Below are positions 10,568-18,424 of a stretch of DNA of 64,000 nucleotides, piece after piece; positions within the stretch are counted from its first letter, which is position 1; every line of letters starts with the position of its first letter. Both the position numbers and the translations under genes were made by a program. The DNA comes from Tumebacillus lacus (GTDB lineage Bacteria; Bacillota; Bacilli; Tumebacillales; Tumebacillaceae), in assembly GCF_026410385.1 (NCBI RefSeq), contig NZ_JAPMLT010000010.1, forward strand, positions 111,016 to 175,015, read 5' to 3'. The notes under the pieces are model-generated. The model saw only the letters and a program-made list of their open reading frames with translations, had not been told where the DNA came from and ran no database searches.

Positions 10568-11629
10568 ATGTTTAGCATCACCCCGGACACCGCGCTCGGG
10601 CTTGAGATCACCGACCAGCGCCTGCTGTTGGCGGAAGTGTTTAAAAAGCGCGACCGCAGCGTTTTGCAAGGGATCGTCCAGACGTCCATTCCGTCAGAAG
10701 TGATCGAGGACGGCAAGATCAAACAGGTGGACACGCTCGCCGAACTGCTCCGCCGCACGTTGCGCGAGGGAGACATCCGCACCAAGCGGGTCAACCTGGT
10801 CGTGCCGAGCCAGTTCGTCGTCATCCGTCAACTCCAGATGCCCGACCTGCCGAAAAAACAGATTCGCAAATTGATCGACTTTGAACTGCAAAACAGCATT
10901 CACTTGCCGTTTGACGAGCCGTTCTACGATTTTGTGAAAGTGGAGAAAAACGAAGGCGACCGTGCGTCGCAAGCGCTGATCGACGCGGAGGCGGCTACCG
11001 GACAGAAGATGTGCGACATCACCTTGATCGCGTCGTCCCGCGCGGCCATCGACTCCGTTGTCGAAACGGCGCGACTTGCCGGGCTGAAACCGCAGAGCGT
11101 CGATATCCGCGCTCTCGCTCTCGACCGCGCCTGCCGCATCCTCGGCAGCGAAGCGGATCAACGGCAGGCGACGATGTACGTTGACGTGGCGGAGGCCTCG
11201 ACAGACGTGCACATCTTCCAAGGCAACGTGTTGAAGTTTACACGCAACGTGCCGATCCCGCTGGACAGCTACCGGCTCAACCGCGAGCGGGCCAAGCCGC
11301 TGAACGTGCTGGAGATCCTCGACTATCTGGAGCAAAACACCGACTATTCCTCGTTTACGTCCGATCTGGCCTACGAGGTTGAGCGCTCGCTGAACTTCTT
11401 CCGTTACACGTTGAACAACCGCGACGCTGCGTTGCGCCACCTCGTCCTGACCGGCCTGTTGCCCAAATCGGGGGTGCTGGTTCGCTATCTGCAAGAGCGG
11501 CTGCCCGACATGACCGTGTTCACGATGCCTTTCCAGGATCTGGAGATCAAAGGGCGGGCAGCTACCGACGCAGACTCGCTGTATGAATACGCCATCCCGA
11601 TTGGACTGGCATTGAAGGAGGTGCGCTGA
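10568..11629 (+). CDS. pilM: Type IV pilus assembly protein PilM
   Basis: Actin-like cytoplasmic protein that docks to the PilN N-terminus and links the alignment complex to the motor ATPases. The 353-residue sequence opens with the ALGLEITDQRLLLAEV strand pattern of the FtsA/PilM fold. The central MPDLPKKQIRKLIDFELQ and LPFDEPFYDF segments are typical of PilM. AAAGGGAGG precedes the ATG. It forms a pilM-pilN-pilO block without pilP or pilQ, as expected in a cell lacking an outer membrane. Confidence 0.93.
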   Translation: MFSITPDTALGLEITDQRLLLAEVFKKRDRSVLQGIVQTSIPSEVIEDGKIKQVDTLAELLRRTLREGDIRTKRVNLVVPSQFVVIRQLQMPDLPKKQIRKLIDFELQNSIHLPFDEPFYDFVKVEKNEGDRASQALIDAEAATGQKMCDITLIASSRAAIDSVVETARLAGLKPQSVDIRALALDRACRILGSEADQRQATMYVDVAEASTDVHIFQGNVLKFTRNVPIPLDSYRLNRERAKPLNVLEILDYLEQNTDYSSFTSDLAYEVERSLNFFRYTLNNRDAALRHLVLTGLLPKSGVLVRYLQERLPDMTVFTMPFQDLEIKGRAATDADSLYEYAIPIGLALKEVR

Positions 11630-11630
11630 C

Positions 11631-12227
11631 GTGGAGATCAACCTGCTGCCAAGGCCCTCTTTTTACGAGAAATATCGGATCGTCGTGCTCGCCGGCGCGG
11701 GACTGCTCGTCGTCGGCATCGCCTGTACCGCCCTTTATTTCTACACCTCGCTGAACAACAAGATCCTCCAGTCAAAAAACGACCTCGACCGAATCAAATC
11801 GGACATCATCGTCCTGCAGGCTGAGCGCACCGTCGCGCCGGAGATGCGCCGCTTTCAAGAGCTGCAGCAGGCGGTCGACGTCAGACGACAAGGGGAGTAT
11901 GAATTTGGCGAGATCCTCGACGGCATCGCCTCCCAACTGTCGCGCAAATCGCGGGTGACAGCCGCGTCGTTCGACAGCGAAAAACAGGCGCTCGTCCTCG
12001 AACTGAGCAGCGAGTCGGTCGAAGTGATCGCCGAATATGATACCTTGCTGCGCACCGAGCCGTGGGTGGCCGACGTATTTGTCGAAAAAATCGAAAATGC
12101 CACGGTGAAAGAAGAGCCCGAACCGAGCTTGACCGCAGCGGCGGAGACGTCGTCGGCCGAAATGCCGCTGGAGAAAAAAGAGCGGCCGTACGCCGCTGCG
12201 ATCACGATCCTGCTCGTGAAGAAATAG
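11631..12227 (+). CDS. pilN: Type IV pilus assembly protein PilN
   Basis: Single-pass membrane protein of the pilus alignment complex. The N-terminus carries the INLLP motif (residues 3-7) that binds PilM, followed by one membrane segment at about 19-41 and a coiled coil from 45 to 90. Length is 198. GTG is used, with GAAGGAGGTG 8 bases upstream. The C-terminal 40 residues are Glu/Ala-rich and low in complexity before a hydrophobic end. Confidence 0.9.
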   Translation: MEINLLPRPSFYEKYRIVVLAGAGLLVVGIACTALYFYTSLNNKILQSKNDLDRIKSDIIVLQAERTVAPEMRRFQELQQAVDVRRQGEYEFGEILDGIASQLSRKSRVTAASFDSEKQALVLELSSESVEVIAEYDTLLRTEPWVADVFVEKIENATVKEEPEPSLTAAAETSSAEMPLEKKERPYAAAITILLVKK

Positions 12228-12236
12228 GAGGTGCCG

Positions 12237-12941
12237 ATGATGACAGTGAAATGGACGACAAAACATTGGATCGTGCTCTCATCGGTTTTGTTGGTTCTTG
12301 TCGTTTTAGGCAGTGCATATTCTGTCTACGTGCCGCAACTGAGAGAATATCGCGCCTTGCAAGACGATCTGCGCATCGCCCTTGCAGCCCGCGACGAGAT
12401 GCTCAGCCGCGATGTGGCACCGGTTGTCGATGAAGCGGCCAAAGCGGCCATCGCCGAGGCGGTCCCGGCCGAACTCGATCAAGCGCGCTTTTTGAAACGG
12501 GTGCGCGCCGAAGAGAAAGAGGCGGGCGTGACGATCAAGAGCTTGTTGTTCGACGCGCAGCAAGAAGCGGTCGAAGCCAAGGCCGCCTCCGATGCCAAAG
12601 CGGGTCAACCGGCGAAAAACGGCCAAAAAAGTGTGCTCCACGAACAGATCGGCATGCTGTCGGTCGAAGGGAACTACGAGCAGGTGCGCTCCTTCCTCGA
12701 AGGGTTTGCCTCCCTGCCGCGCCTCGTCACCTTCCAGAAATGGGAGTTTTCCGCCGAGTCGGCAAATGTGGAAGAAGTTGTCGAAAGGCCCCTGACGACA
12801 GCCGATCTTTCGAGCCGAGTAAAGATGAACATTTCGTTCAAAATCTATCTCTCACCGGGCAGCAAAGACCTGTTGCCCGCCGCAGAACCGCTAAAAACCT
12901 ACTCGCCATCGGAGCGCACGAATTCTGTCGATTCGTGGTAA
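12237..12941 (+). CDS. pilO: Type IV pilus assembly protein PilO
   Basis: Partner of PilN in the alignment complex: one membrane helix near residues 13-32, a coiled coil, and a ferredoxin-like extracellular domain ending near residue 210. The middle (about 105-135) is a low-complexity Ala/Lys/Glu linker. Three starts compete; ATG at 12237 or 12240 is preferred because AGGAGGTG ends just before, while GTG 12231 lies in that site. Last gene of the pilus operon. Confidence 0.87.
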   Translation: MMTVKWTTKHWIVLSSVLLVLVVLGSAYSVYVPQLREYRALQDDLRIALAARDEMLSRDVAPVVDEAAKAAIAEAVPAELDQARFLKRVRAEEKEAGVTIKSLLFDAQQEAVEAKAASDAKAGQPAKNGQKSVLHEQIGMLSVEGNYEQVRSFLEGFASLPRLVTFQKWEFSAESANVEEVVERPLTTADLSSRVKMNISFKIYLSPGSKDLLPAAEPLKTYSPSERTNSVDSW

Positions 12942-12967
12942 TTTTCTGACATTAACAAATTCCCCCA

Positions 12968-12996
12968 TTGCCAAGGAGAAAAAGTCGGGTTATACT
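12968..12996 (+). promoter_or_regulatory. Sigma-A promoter of the G5/3D protein gene
   Basis: TTGCCA, 17 bases, TATACT; both hexamers match the consensus at 5/6. The transcript would have a leader of about 75 nt containing a GC-rich hairpin before the GTG. Confidence 0.7.
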
Positions 12997-13079
12997 AGGG
13001 CAAGTCTGGAAGGCTCGTATACCAAGGGGTGGGGGAACACCCATTTTTGGGCACAGAGATTACAGAAAGAGGTGGTTGA

Positions 13080-14066
13080 GTGAGTAAGGTCAACCGTAAG
13101 TCTGTCTACATTCTGTCAGCAGCAGCAGCCGCTCTATTGATCGGTGGCGGGACGGCCACTGCGGCTTCGGCGTACAAGACGGTCACCCTTGAGGTGGACG
13201 GTCAGGCGCAGGAGATCGCCGGGTTCCAGTTCGGCACGATTGAAGAATTTTTGGCAAAGCAAGGCGTACAGCTTGGAACACATGACTTGGTGCAACCTGC
13301 GCAGTCGACATACATTGCTGAAGGAACATCTATCGTCGTAAAGCACGCCAAAGAGATCACGTTCTTGGACGGCACCAACGCAGAGGTCAAACGCCATACG
13401 CAGGCGTCTAACGTCGAAGCGTTGCTCAAAGAAATGAACGTGACGGTGACGGTTGCCGATCGCGTCTCTCCCGCATTGACCGAGAGGGTCGAAAGCGGCC
13501 AGAAGATCACGATCACCCGTCGCACGCAGGACATTCAAGTTGCGGATGAGACCATACCTTTTCAGACCGAACGCCAGCCAGATGCCGAACTGTACACTGG
13601 CACAGAAAAAGTGCTGACGCCCGGTGTGGAAGGGAAAGCGAAAGTCACGACGACCGTTGTCATGGAAAATGGCAAGGAAGTCGATCGCCAAGTCAACCGC
13701 GAAGTAGTGGAACAAGCGGTCAATCAGATTGTTACCTATGGCACCAAGCAACGTCCTGTTGTCGTCGCATCCCGGAGCGGGTCCAGCTTTACCGCGTCCA
13801 AGACGTTGCAGATGTCTGCCTCGGCCTACTCGATGCCTGGCTCGCGCACGGCGACTGGCTCTGCTGCGGCTCGCGGCATCGTCGCAGTCGACCCGAGCGT
13901 CATTCCGCTGGGCACGAAGCTCTACATCGAAGGCTACGGCCACGCGGTCGCCGGCGACACCGGCGGCGCGATCAAAGGCAACAAGATCGACCTGCATTTT
14001 GACACGCAGGCAGAAGCGATTCAGTTTGGTCGTCGCGTTGTGACAGTCCATATCGTTTCGAACTAA
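13080..14066 (+). CDS. Exported DUF348-G5-3D cell-wall protein (YabE-like)
   Basis: Probable peptidoglycan-remodelling protein. Residues 1-30 are a signal peptide or anchor (basic start, Ala-rich core). Two ubiquitin-like DUF348 repeats span about 33-145, a G5 domain about 150-225, and a C-terminal 3D domain about 240-327 with the three conserved Asp of the MltA-like fold (VDPSVIPLG, AGDTGG, KIDLHFD). This is the YabE/Rpf-like architecture of Bacilli. GTG follows AAAGAGGT at 6 bases. It has its own promoter after the pilus operon and a terminator behind it. Wall opening for pilus assembly is possible but is inference. Confidence 0.9.
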   Translation: MSKVNRKSVYILSAAAAALLIGGGTATAASAYKTVTLEVDGQAQEIAGFQFGTIEEFLAKQGVQLGTHDLVQPAQSTYIAEGTSIVVKHAKEITFLDGTNAEVKRHTQASNVEALLKEMNVTVTVADRVSPALTERVESGQKITITRRTQDIQVADETIPFQTERQPDAELYTGTEKVLTPGVEGKAKVTTTVVMENGKEVDRQVNREVVEQAVNQIVTYGTKQRPVVVASRSGSSFTASKTLQMSASAYSMPGSRTATGSAAARGIVAVDPSVIPLGTKLYIEGYGHAVAGDTGGAIKGNKIDLHFDTQAEAIQFGRRVVTVHIVSN

Positions 14067-14078
14067 ATTTCTCGCAGG

Positions 14079-14115
14079 GCACCGTTTGGTTTCTACCAAG
14101 CGGTGTCTTTTTTTC
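14079..14115 (+). terminator. Terminator after the G5/3D gene
   Basis: The stem GCACCGTTTGGT pairs with ACCAAGCGGTGT (two G-U pairs) around TTTCT and is followed by seven Ts. Confidence 0.88.
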
Positions 14116-14191
14116 TGTCATAGACTTACAACTTGATTCATAGAATCTAGCAAAGCAAACAGATGAACGAGAGATGAAGGAGTCGGTGACG

Positions 14192-15004
14192 ATGGACAAG
14201 ATCGAATATAAATCCAGATTCAACTTCAATCGCGGGCAGGAGTCCACGAAAAAACAACTCGTCCTGCCCATCCTGCTCGCCTCGCTGACCGGCGTCGTGC
14301 TCGGCGTCTGCCTGCTGATCCTCTTTAAAAGCCAAGCGGCTCAACCGATCGTCGAAACGATCCCTGCTCCGCAAGCGGCTGCCGGACAACCGGCGAACAG
14401 CGTATACGGCGCGGCCGAACTGCCAGGCGTGTCCCTGACCGTCTGGCAGGTGGGCGTGTTCTCCGAACAGGCCAAGGTCGAGCAGGAGCGCACTACATTG
14501 GCGCAAAAAGGCGTGACGGCCGTCCCGCGCGGCACCGGCCCGATCCATCTGTTCGCAGGGGCGGCACCGGACAAAAAAGCGGGCGAAGCGCTTGGAACCA
14601 AACTGACCGAACTCAAAGTCAACCACTTTGTGAAAGAATACGGGATCACCCCGCTCTCCGGCGTGATCGAAGGCGTCCCGGCGGCAGACGCGAAACAGAT
14701 CGAGCGGCTGCTGAGCCAAGAGGTGAAAATTGCCGAAGCGCTGCTCAAAGCGGACAGCGCGGGTGGCAAGGCGTTGCGAGATCAATGGAGCGCACTCGCC
14801 GCAGACGCAAAGACGGCGGGGGAGAGCCTGGTAAAAGGCGGGCAACAAGAGAACGCCGCCGCCTTGCAACTTTTGCATCAACAGTTGGGGGAAGCGGCTG
14901 CGGCGGCGCATGAGAACAAAGGCGTGCTCGACGTGCAAGGAAGATTGATCCAGTTTTTTGTAAGCTATGAAATACTGGGAGCAAAGCTGGTTAAAATCAG
15001 GTAG
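14192..15004 (+). CDS. spoIIB: SpoIIB-like SPOR-domain membrane protein
   Basis: SPOR domains bind denuded glycan strands; SpoIIB helps start septal engulfment during sporulation. The 270-residue protein has a basic cytoplasmic tail, one membrane segment at about 23-45, a SPOR-like repeat region near 80-150 (VWQVGVFSEQ, HLFAG), and an Ala-rich helical C-terminal part. Identity rests mainly on position: spoIIB lies between the prepilin peptidase and maf in B. subtilis. ATG at 14192 has AAGGAG at 9 bases; an in-frame ATG at 14174 is possible but has a poorer site. Its stop codon overlaps the promoter for the riboswitch transcript. Confidence 0.8.
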   Translation: MDKIEYKSRFNFNRGQESTKKQLVLPILLASLTGVVLGVCLLILFKSQAAQPIVETIPAPQAAAGQPANSVYGAAELPGVSLTVWQVGVFSEQAKVEQERTTLAQKGVTAVPRGTGPIHLFAGAAPDKKAGEALGTKLTELKVNHFVKEYGITPLSGVIEGVPAADAKQIERLLSQEVKIAEALLKADSAGGKALRDQWSALAADAKTAGESLVKGGQQENAAALQLLHQQLGEAAAAAHENKGVLDVQGRLIQFFVSYEILGAKLVKIR

Positions 15005-15031
15005 ACAAGAGCAGGCACTGCCCGTTAAAAT
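15002..15031 (+). promoter_or_regulatory. Promoter of the c-di-GMP riboswitch transcript
   Basis: TAGACA (5/6), 18 bases, TAAAAT (5/6). The -35 begins on the TAG stop codon of spoIIB. It places the transcript start near 15038, just before the aptamer. Confidence 0.65.
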
Positions 15032-15042
15032 GGAGTTAACTT

Positions 15043-15142
15043 CATACGGACTGGGCAAACTTGTCGAAAGGCAAGGACGCAAAGCCATGGGTCTTCAGGC
15101 GGACGAACGCCAAAGATCGCCAGGTTGCAGGCAACAGACCTT
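15043..15142 (+). ncRNA. Cyclic-di-GMP-I riboswitch aptamer (GEMM)
   Basis: The invariant strings of the class are present in order: GGGCAAAC, the P2 hairpin TTGTC-GAAA-GGCAA with its GNRA tetraloop, then GGACGCAAAGCC, followed by a P3 arm (GGTCTT with AAGATC, plus an inner GGCG/CGCC hairpin) and GCCAGGTTGC. The base corresponding to G20 in the Vibrio Vc2 aptamer appears to be G, which favours c-di-GMP over cGAMP. A terminator lies about 20 bases downstream. Whether ligand turns the gene on or off cannot be decided by eye. Confidence 0.88.
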
Positions 15143-15164
15143 ATCTGTTTACACAAACTGTGCA

Positions 15165-15202
15165 GCGCCCCTTTCCGTTTTGGAGCAGGGGTGCTTTTCA
15201 TT
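15165..15202 (+). terminator. Riboswitch expression-platform terminator
   Basis: GCGCCCCT pairs with AGGGGTGC (one G-U) and is followed by TTTTCATTTT, ending 25 bases before the gene. A competing hairpin (ACAGA/TCTGT near 15134-15148) between aptamer and terminator could take part in the switch. Confidence 0.8.
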
Positions 15203-15226
15203 TTAACGAACAGGGAGTGTCACCGT

Positions 15227-16147
15227 ATGAACAAACAACTGAGAACGCTCGCTGCCATCTGTCTTTTTGCCACTCTGGCCACGGGGAACGCTCAAGCGGC
15301 CACTGCGCCGGTCAAAGCGGTAAAACCGATGGCTGCGAAGAAATGGTCTGCCAAACAAGCTGTTTCCACCGAAACGACCGCCACCGTCTCCACCTCGCTT
15401 CAGAGCGTGGATTCCTATACGATCTACTACGGACAGCCGTCCGCGACCGCGATCCGTACGCTCAGCAGCTACGAGATGGTCGTGCTCGAACCTCGTCTTT
15501 GGAGCGCGGAGCAACTGCTCGCGCTCAAGCAGAGCGGCGTGAAGGTGCTCGGCTACCTCTCGATCTTGGAACAGCATGAGTCGTCCGAACTGCTCCGTTC
15601 CGCCGTGGACGGCGACTACCTGACCGTCTCCGGCCAGCGAGATTTCCGCACCGAGTGGAATTCCTGGTCGATGAACATCAACAGCTTGCACTACCGTTCC
15701 TTGCTGATCGGCGACCTCGAACGCCAGATCGTCCAAAAGGGCCTCGACGGCGTGTTTCTCGACACCGTCGGCAACGTGGACGACGGCATCTGGCCGGCCA
15801 GCATCAGTGATGTGCAGCGTGACGGCGTGGTGTCTTTCCTCTCCGAACTGAGCGTGAAATACCCGAACCTCTCCCTGATGCAAAACTGGGGTCTCGGTGC
15901 CTTGAAAGACCGCACCGCGCCGTACATCGACGGCATCCTCTGGGAAGACTTCAACCCGACCGTCGTGACGAAAGACGCGTGGAGCTGCAACCGCATGGCC
16001 GAATTGGACAAGCTGGAAACGACCGGTCTTGCCGTGTTCACCGTCAAGATCGGCGCGACCGCGAAAGTTCAGACCTCTTTTACCAACTTGAACCGTCAGC
16101 ACGGCTATGTGGGTCAGATCATCAAGAAAAGCTATGACGTCCTGTAG
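15227..16147 (+). CDS. Secreted GH114/TM1410-like glycoside hydrolase
   Basis: Predicted endo-alpha-1,4-polygalactosaminidase-type (GH114) hydrolase, the fold also found in PelA-related enzymes. A clear signal peptide ends near NAQA-AT (residue 24). The mature protein of about 280 residues is a TIM-barrel-type domain with VVLEPRLW, VLGYLSILE, a strand-end acidic motif GLDGVFLDTVGN and LMQNWG, all in the family order. The substrate would be an amino-sugar exopolysaccharide; that is family knowledge, not shown here. GGGAG precedes the ATG. It is a single gene controlled by the upstream c-di-GMP riboswitch and sits beside the pilus cluster, suggesting a role in dispersal or matrix remodelling. 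Confidence 0.82.
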   Translation: MNKQLRTLAAICLFATLATGNAQAATAPVKAVKPMAAKKWSAKQAVSTETTATVSTSLQSVDSYTIYYGQPSATAIRTLSSYEMVVLEPRLWSAEQLLALKQSGVKVLGYLSILEQHESSELLRSAVDGDYLTVSGQRDFRTEWNSWSMNINSLHYRSLLIGDLERQIVQKGLDGVFLDTVGNVDDGIWPASISDVQRDGVVSFLSELSVKYPNLSLMQNWGLGALKDRTAPYIDGILWEDFNPTVVTKDAWSCNRMAELDKLETTGLAVFTVKIGATAKVQTSFTNLNRQHGYVGQIIKKSYDVL

Positions 16148-16167
16148 GAGGACACTCGGGAAAAGTA

Positions 16168-16176
16168 TGGTATGAT
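16168..16176 (+). promoter_or_regulatory. Extended -10 promoter of aspA
   Basis: TGG-TATGAT, an extended -10 element 37 bases before the ATG of aspA. No good -35 is visible, as often with extended -10 promoters. Confidence 0.5.
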
Positions 16177-16212
16177 AGTTCCTGATACCTGTTGTCAAAG
16201 GAGTTTACCGAC

Positions 16213-17634
16213 ATGACCGCGACTGTCCGTCTGGAAAAAGATTTGATCGGAACCAAAGAAGTACCGAAAGAGGCGTATTACGGCATCCAAACTTTGCGTG
16301 CCGTTGAAAACTTCCCGATCACCGGGATCCCGCCGCACAAAGAGATGATCAAAGCGTTGGCTGCTGTCAAAAAAGCGGCTGCGCTCGCCAATATGGAAGT
16401 GGGAGTCCTGAAGAAGCAGATCGGCCAAGCGATCGCCGACGCTTCTGACGAGCTGCTGGCCGACCGGTTGCATGACCAGTTTATCGTCGATTCGATTCAA
16501 GGCGGGGCCGGCACTTCGATGAACATGAACGTCAACGAAGTGATTGCCAACCGCGCCATCGAACTGCTCGGCGGCGAGAAGGGCAACTATCTCGTCTGCT
16601 CGCCGAACACGCACGTCAACATGGCGCAGTCGACCAACGACGTGTTCCCGACCGCGATCCGCATCGCGTCGATGAACCTTGCGAAAGGCGCGATTGAAGA
16701 GCTGGACAAGCTCCGCATCGCCCTGCTCGAAAAGGCAAAGGAATTTGACCAAGTGATCAAGATGGGGCGCACCCATCTGCAGGACGCGGTGCCGATCCGC
16801 ATGGGGCAGGAGTTTGCCGCTTATGCCCGCGTCATTGGCCGCGACGTCGAGCGCGTCACCCGCTCTTTGGACAACCTGCGCGAAGTGAACATGGGCGCAA
16901 CGGCGGTCGGCACAGGCCTCAACGCCGACCCGCGCTATATCGTCAAAGTGACCGAACACCTGCGCCAGATCACCGGCCTTGACCTCAAGCGCGCCGAAGA
17001 TCTCGTCGATGCGACGCAGAACACCGACGCCTACACCGAAGTGTCCGGCGCGCTGAAGATCTGCGCGGTCAACCTCTCCAAGATCTGCAACGACATCCGT
17101 CTGATGGGCTCCGGCCCGCGCACGGGCCTCTCCGAGCTCAATCTGCCGCCGCGTCAGCCAGGCTCCTCGATCATGCCGGGCAAAGTCAATCCGGTCATGG
17201 CGGAGGTGGTCAATCAGGTCGCCTTCCAGATCATCGGCAACGACCACACGATCTCGCTGGCATCCGAAGCCGGGCAGTTGGAGCTGAACGTGATGGAGCC
17301 GGTACTGGTATTCAACCTCCTGCAGTCGCTGTCGATCCTGCAAAACGCCGTCCGCGTCTTCCGCGAACGTCTGATCGAAGGGCTGACTGCGAACGTGGAA
17401 CGATGCCGCCTTGCCGTCGAGCAGAGCGTCGGCATCGTCACCGCGATCAACCCGCACGTCGGCTATGAGACCGCGTCTGTCGTCGCCAAAGAAGCGATCC
17501 AGACCGGACGCTCCGTCCGCGAGATCTGCATTGAACGCGGCATCTTGACGCCGGAAGAGCTGGACGTGATCCTCAACCCCTACGAGATGACTTCGCCGGG
17601 GATCGCCGGCAGCAAATTGCTGTTTGGAGAATAA
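16213..17634 (+). CDS. aspA: Aspartate ammonia-lyase
   Basis: Reversibly deaminates aspartate to fumarate and ammonia. The 473-residue protein belongs to the fumarase/aspartase superfamily: TSTNDVFPT-type segment (here QSTNDVFPT), the GRTHLQDA segment, and the signature GSSIMPGKVNPV from residue 317 with the catalytic-loop Ser. Fumarase C is the main alternative; the N-terminal EKDLIGTKEVP and the overall pattern favour aspartase. ATG at 16213 has AAGGAG 9 bases upstream; a TTG 21 bases earlier overlaps that region. Monocistronic, between an extended -10 promoter and a terminator. In B. subtilis aspartase is not at this locus, so it is an insertion between spoIIB and maf. Confidence 0.92.
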   Translation: MTATVRLEKDLIGTKEVPKEAYYGIQTLRAVENFPITGIPPHKEMIKALAAVKKAAALANMEVGVLKKQIGQAIADASDELLADRLHDQFIVDSIQGGAGTSMNMNVNEVIANRAIELLGGEKGNYLVCSPNTHVNMAQSTNDVFPTAIRIASMNLAKGAIEELDKLRIALLEKAKEFDQVIKMGRTHLQDAVPIRMGQEFAAYARVIGRDVERVTRSLDNLREVNMGATAVGTGLNADPRYIVKVTEHLRQITGLDLKRAEDLVDATQNTDAYTEVSGALKICAVNLSKICNDIRLMGSGPRTGLSELNLPPRQPGSSIMPGKVNPVMAEVVNQVAFQIIGNDHTISLASEAGQLELNVMEPVLVFNLLQSLSILQNAVRVFRERLIEGLTANVERCRLAVEQSVGIVTAINPHVGYETASVVAKEAIQTGRSVREICIERGILTPEELDVILNPYEMTSPGIAGSKLLFGE

Positions 17635-17646
17635 TTCAGGGAGATT

Positions 17647-17668
17647 CCGCCCTTTCCGGGCGGTTTTT
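17647..17668 (+). terminator. Terminator of aspA
   Basis: CCGCCC/GGGCGG 6-bp stem with a 5-base loop and TTTTT. Confidence 0.85.
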
Positions 17669-17679
17669 CTTTGCATTTC

Positions 17680-17708
17680 TTTACAGTCGACCGCTTAGAA
17701 GGTATCAT
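17680..17708 (+). promoter_or_regulatory. Sigma-A promoter of maf-radC
   Basis: TTTACA, exactly 17 bases, TATCAT; both elements match at 5/6. It lies right after the aspA terminator. Confidence 0.75.
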
Positions 17709-17827
17709 AGGGCGAGACATAGGTTTTTCATCTTCAGGATAAACTAAAAAATAGACGAAGTTCCAGAAACCGGGTGTCCTGCCCGCATGTGGAGGAATTT
17801 CATTTGACTCACGGAGGCATAGGCGAC

Positions 17828-18424
17828 ATGCAGGAGAAACGATTGGTGTTGGCTTCTGGTTCCCCGCGCCGCAAAGAATTGCTTGCGGGACTCGGGCTTT
17901 CGTTCGAAGTGATCACAGCAGATGTGGAGGAGACGATCGCGCCGGGCACGACGCCCGTGGATGCGGTGCAAGACTTGGCGTACAAAAAAGCGCTCGCCGT
18001 TGCGAATACTTTGTCCGGCGGTCTCGTGCTTGGATCGGACACGGTCGTCGCGCTTGAAGATCGTATCTTGGGCAAACCAGCCGACGCGGCGGAGGCCAAA
18101 CAGATGCTGGCCATGCTCTCCGGTCGCGCGCACACCGTCTACACGGGCATCGCCTTGATCGAAGCGGAAACGAATCGCTCCGTTCGCGACGTCAAAGCGA
18201 CGCAAGTGGTGATGCGGGAGTTGTCCGCCGCCGAGATCGACGCCTATGTCGCGACCGGCGAACCGATGGACAAGGCCGGTTCGTACGCGATTCAAGGACT
18301 CGCTTCGACGTTTGTCACCGACATGCACGGCGATTATTTCGCGGTGGTCGGGCTCCCGTTGCAACTGACGGCGCACCATCTGGCCGCATTTGGCCTCGAC
18401 GTGCTGCGCCAGGGGCGCGGCTGA
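17828..18424 (+). CDS. maf: Maf-like nucleoside triphosphate pyrophosphatase
   Basis: Hydrolyses non-canonical nucleoside triphosphates to the monophosphate; linked to septum and cell-shape control in Bacilli. The 198-residue protein starts with LVLASGSPRRKELL, carries GSDTVV near residue 58 and the KAGSYAIQG segment, all diagnostic. ATG at 17828 has GGAGG 10 bases upstream. TTG at 17804, with GGAGGA 7 bases before it, is a real alternative that would add 8 residues. Its stop overlaps radC (TGATG). Head of the conserved maf-radC-mreBCD block. Confidence 0.94.
   Translation: MQEKRLVLASGSPRRKELLAGLGLSFEVITADVEETIAPGTTPVDAVQDLAYKKALAVANTLSGGLVLGSDTVVALEDRILGKPADAAEAKQMLAMLSGRAHTVYTGIALIEAETNRSVRDVKATQVVMRELSAAEIDAYVATGEPMDKAGSYAIQGLASTFVTDMHGDYFAVVGLPLQLTAHHLAAFGLDVLRQGRG

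Noticed and set aside
12995..13079. Complete c-di-AMP (ydaO) riboswitch before the G5/3D gene
   Set aside because: Only one short segment matches and the 85-nt leader is too short for the full aptamer.
15043..15142. cGAMP-specific GEMM variant
   Set aside because: The base equivalent to G20 appears to be G, which fits c-di-GMP; an A would be expected for the cGAMP class.
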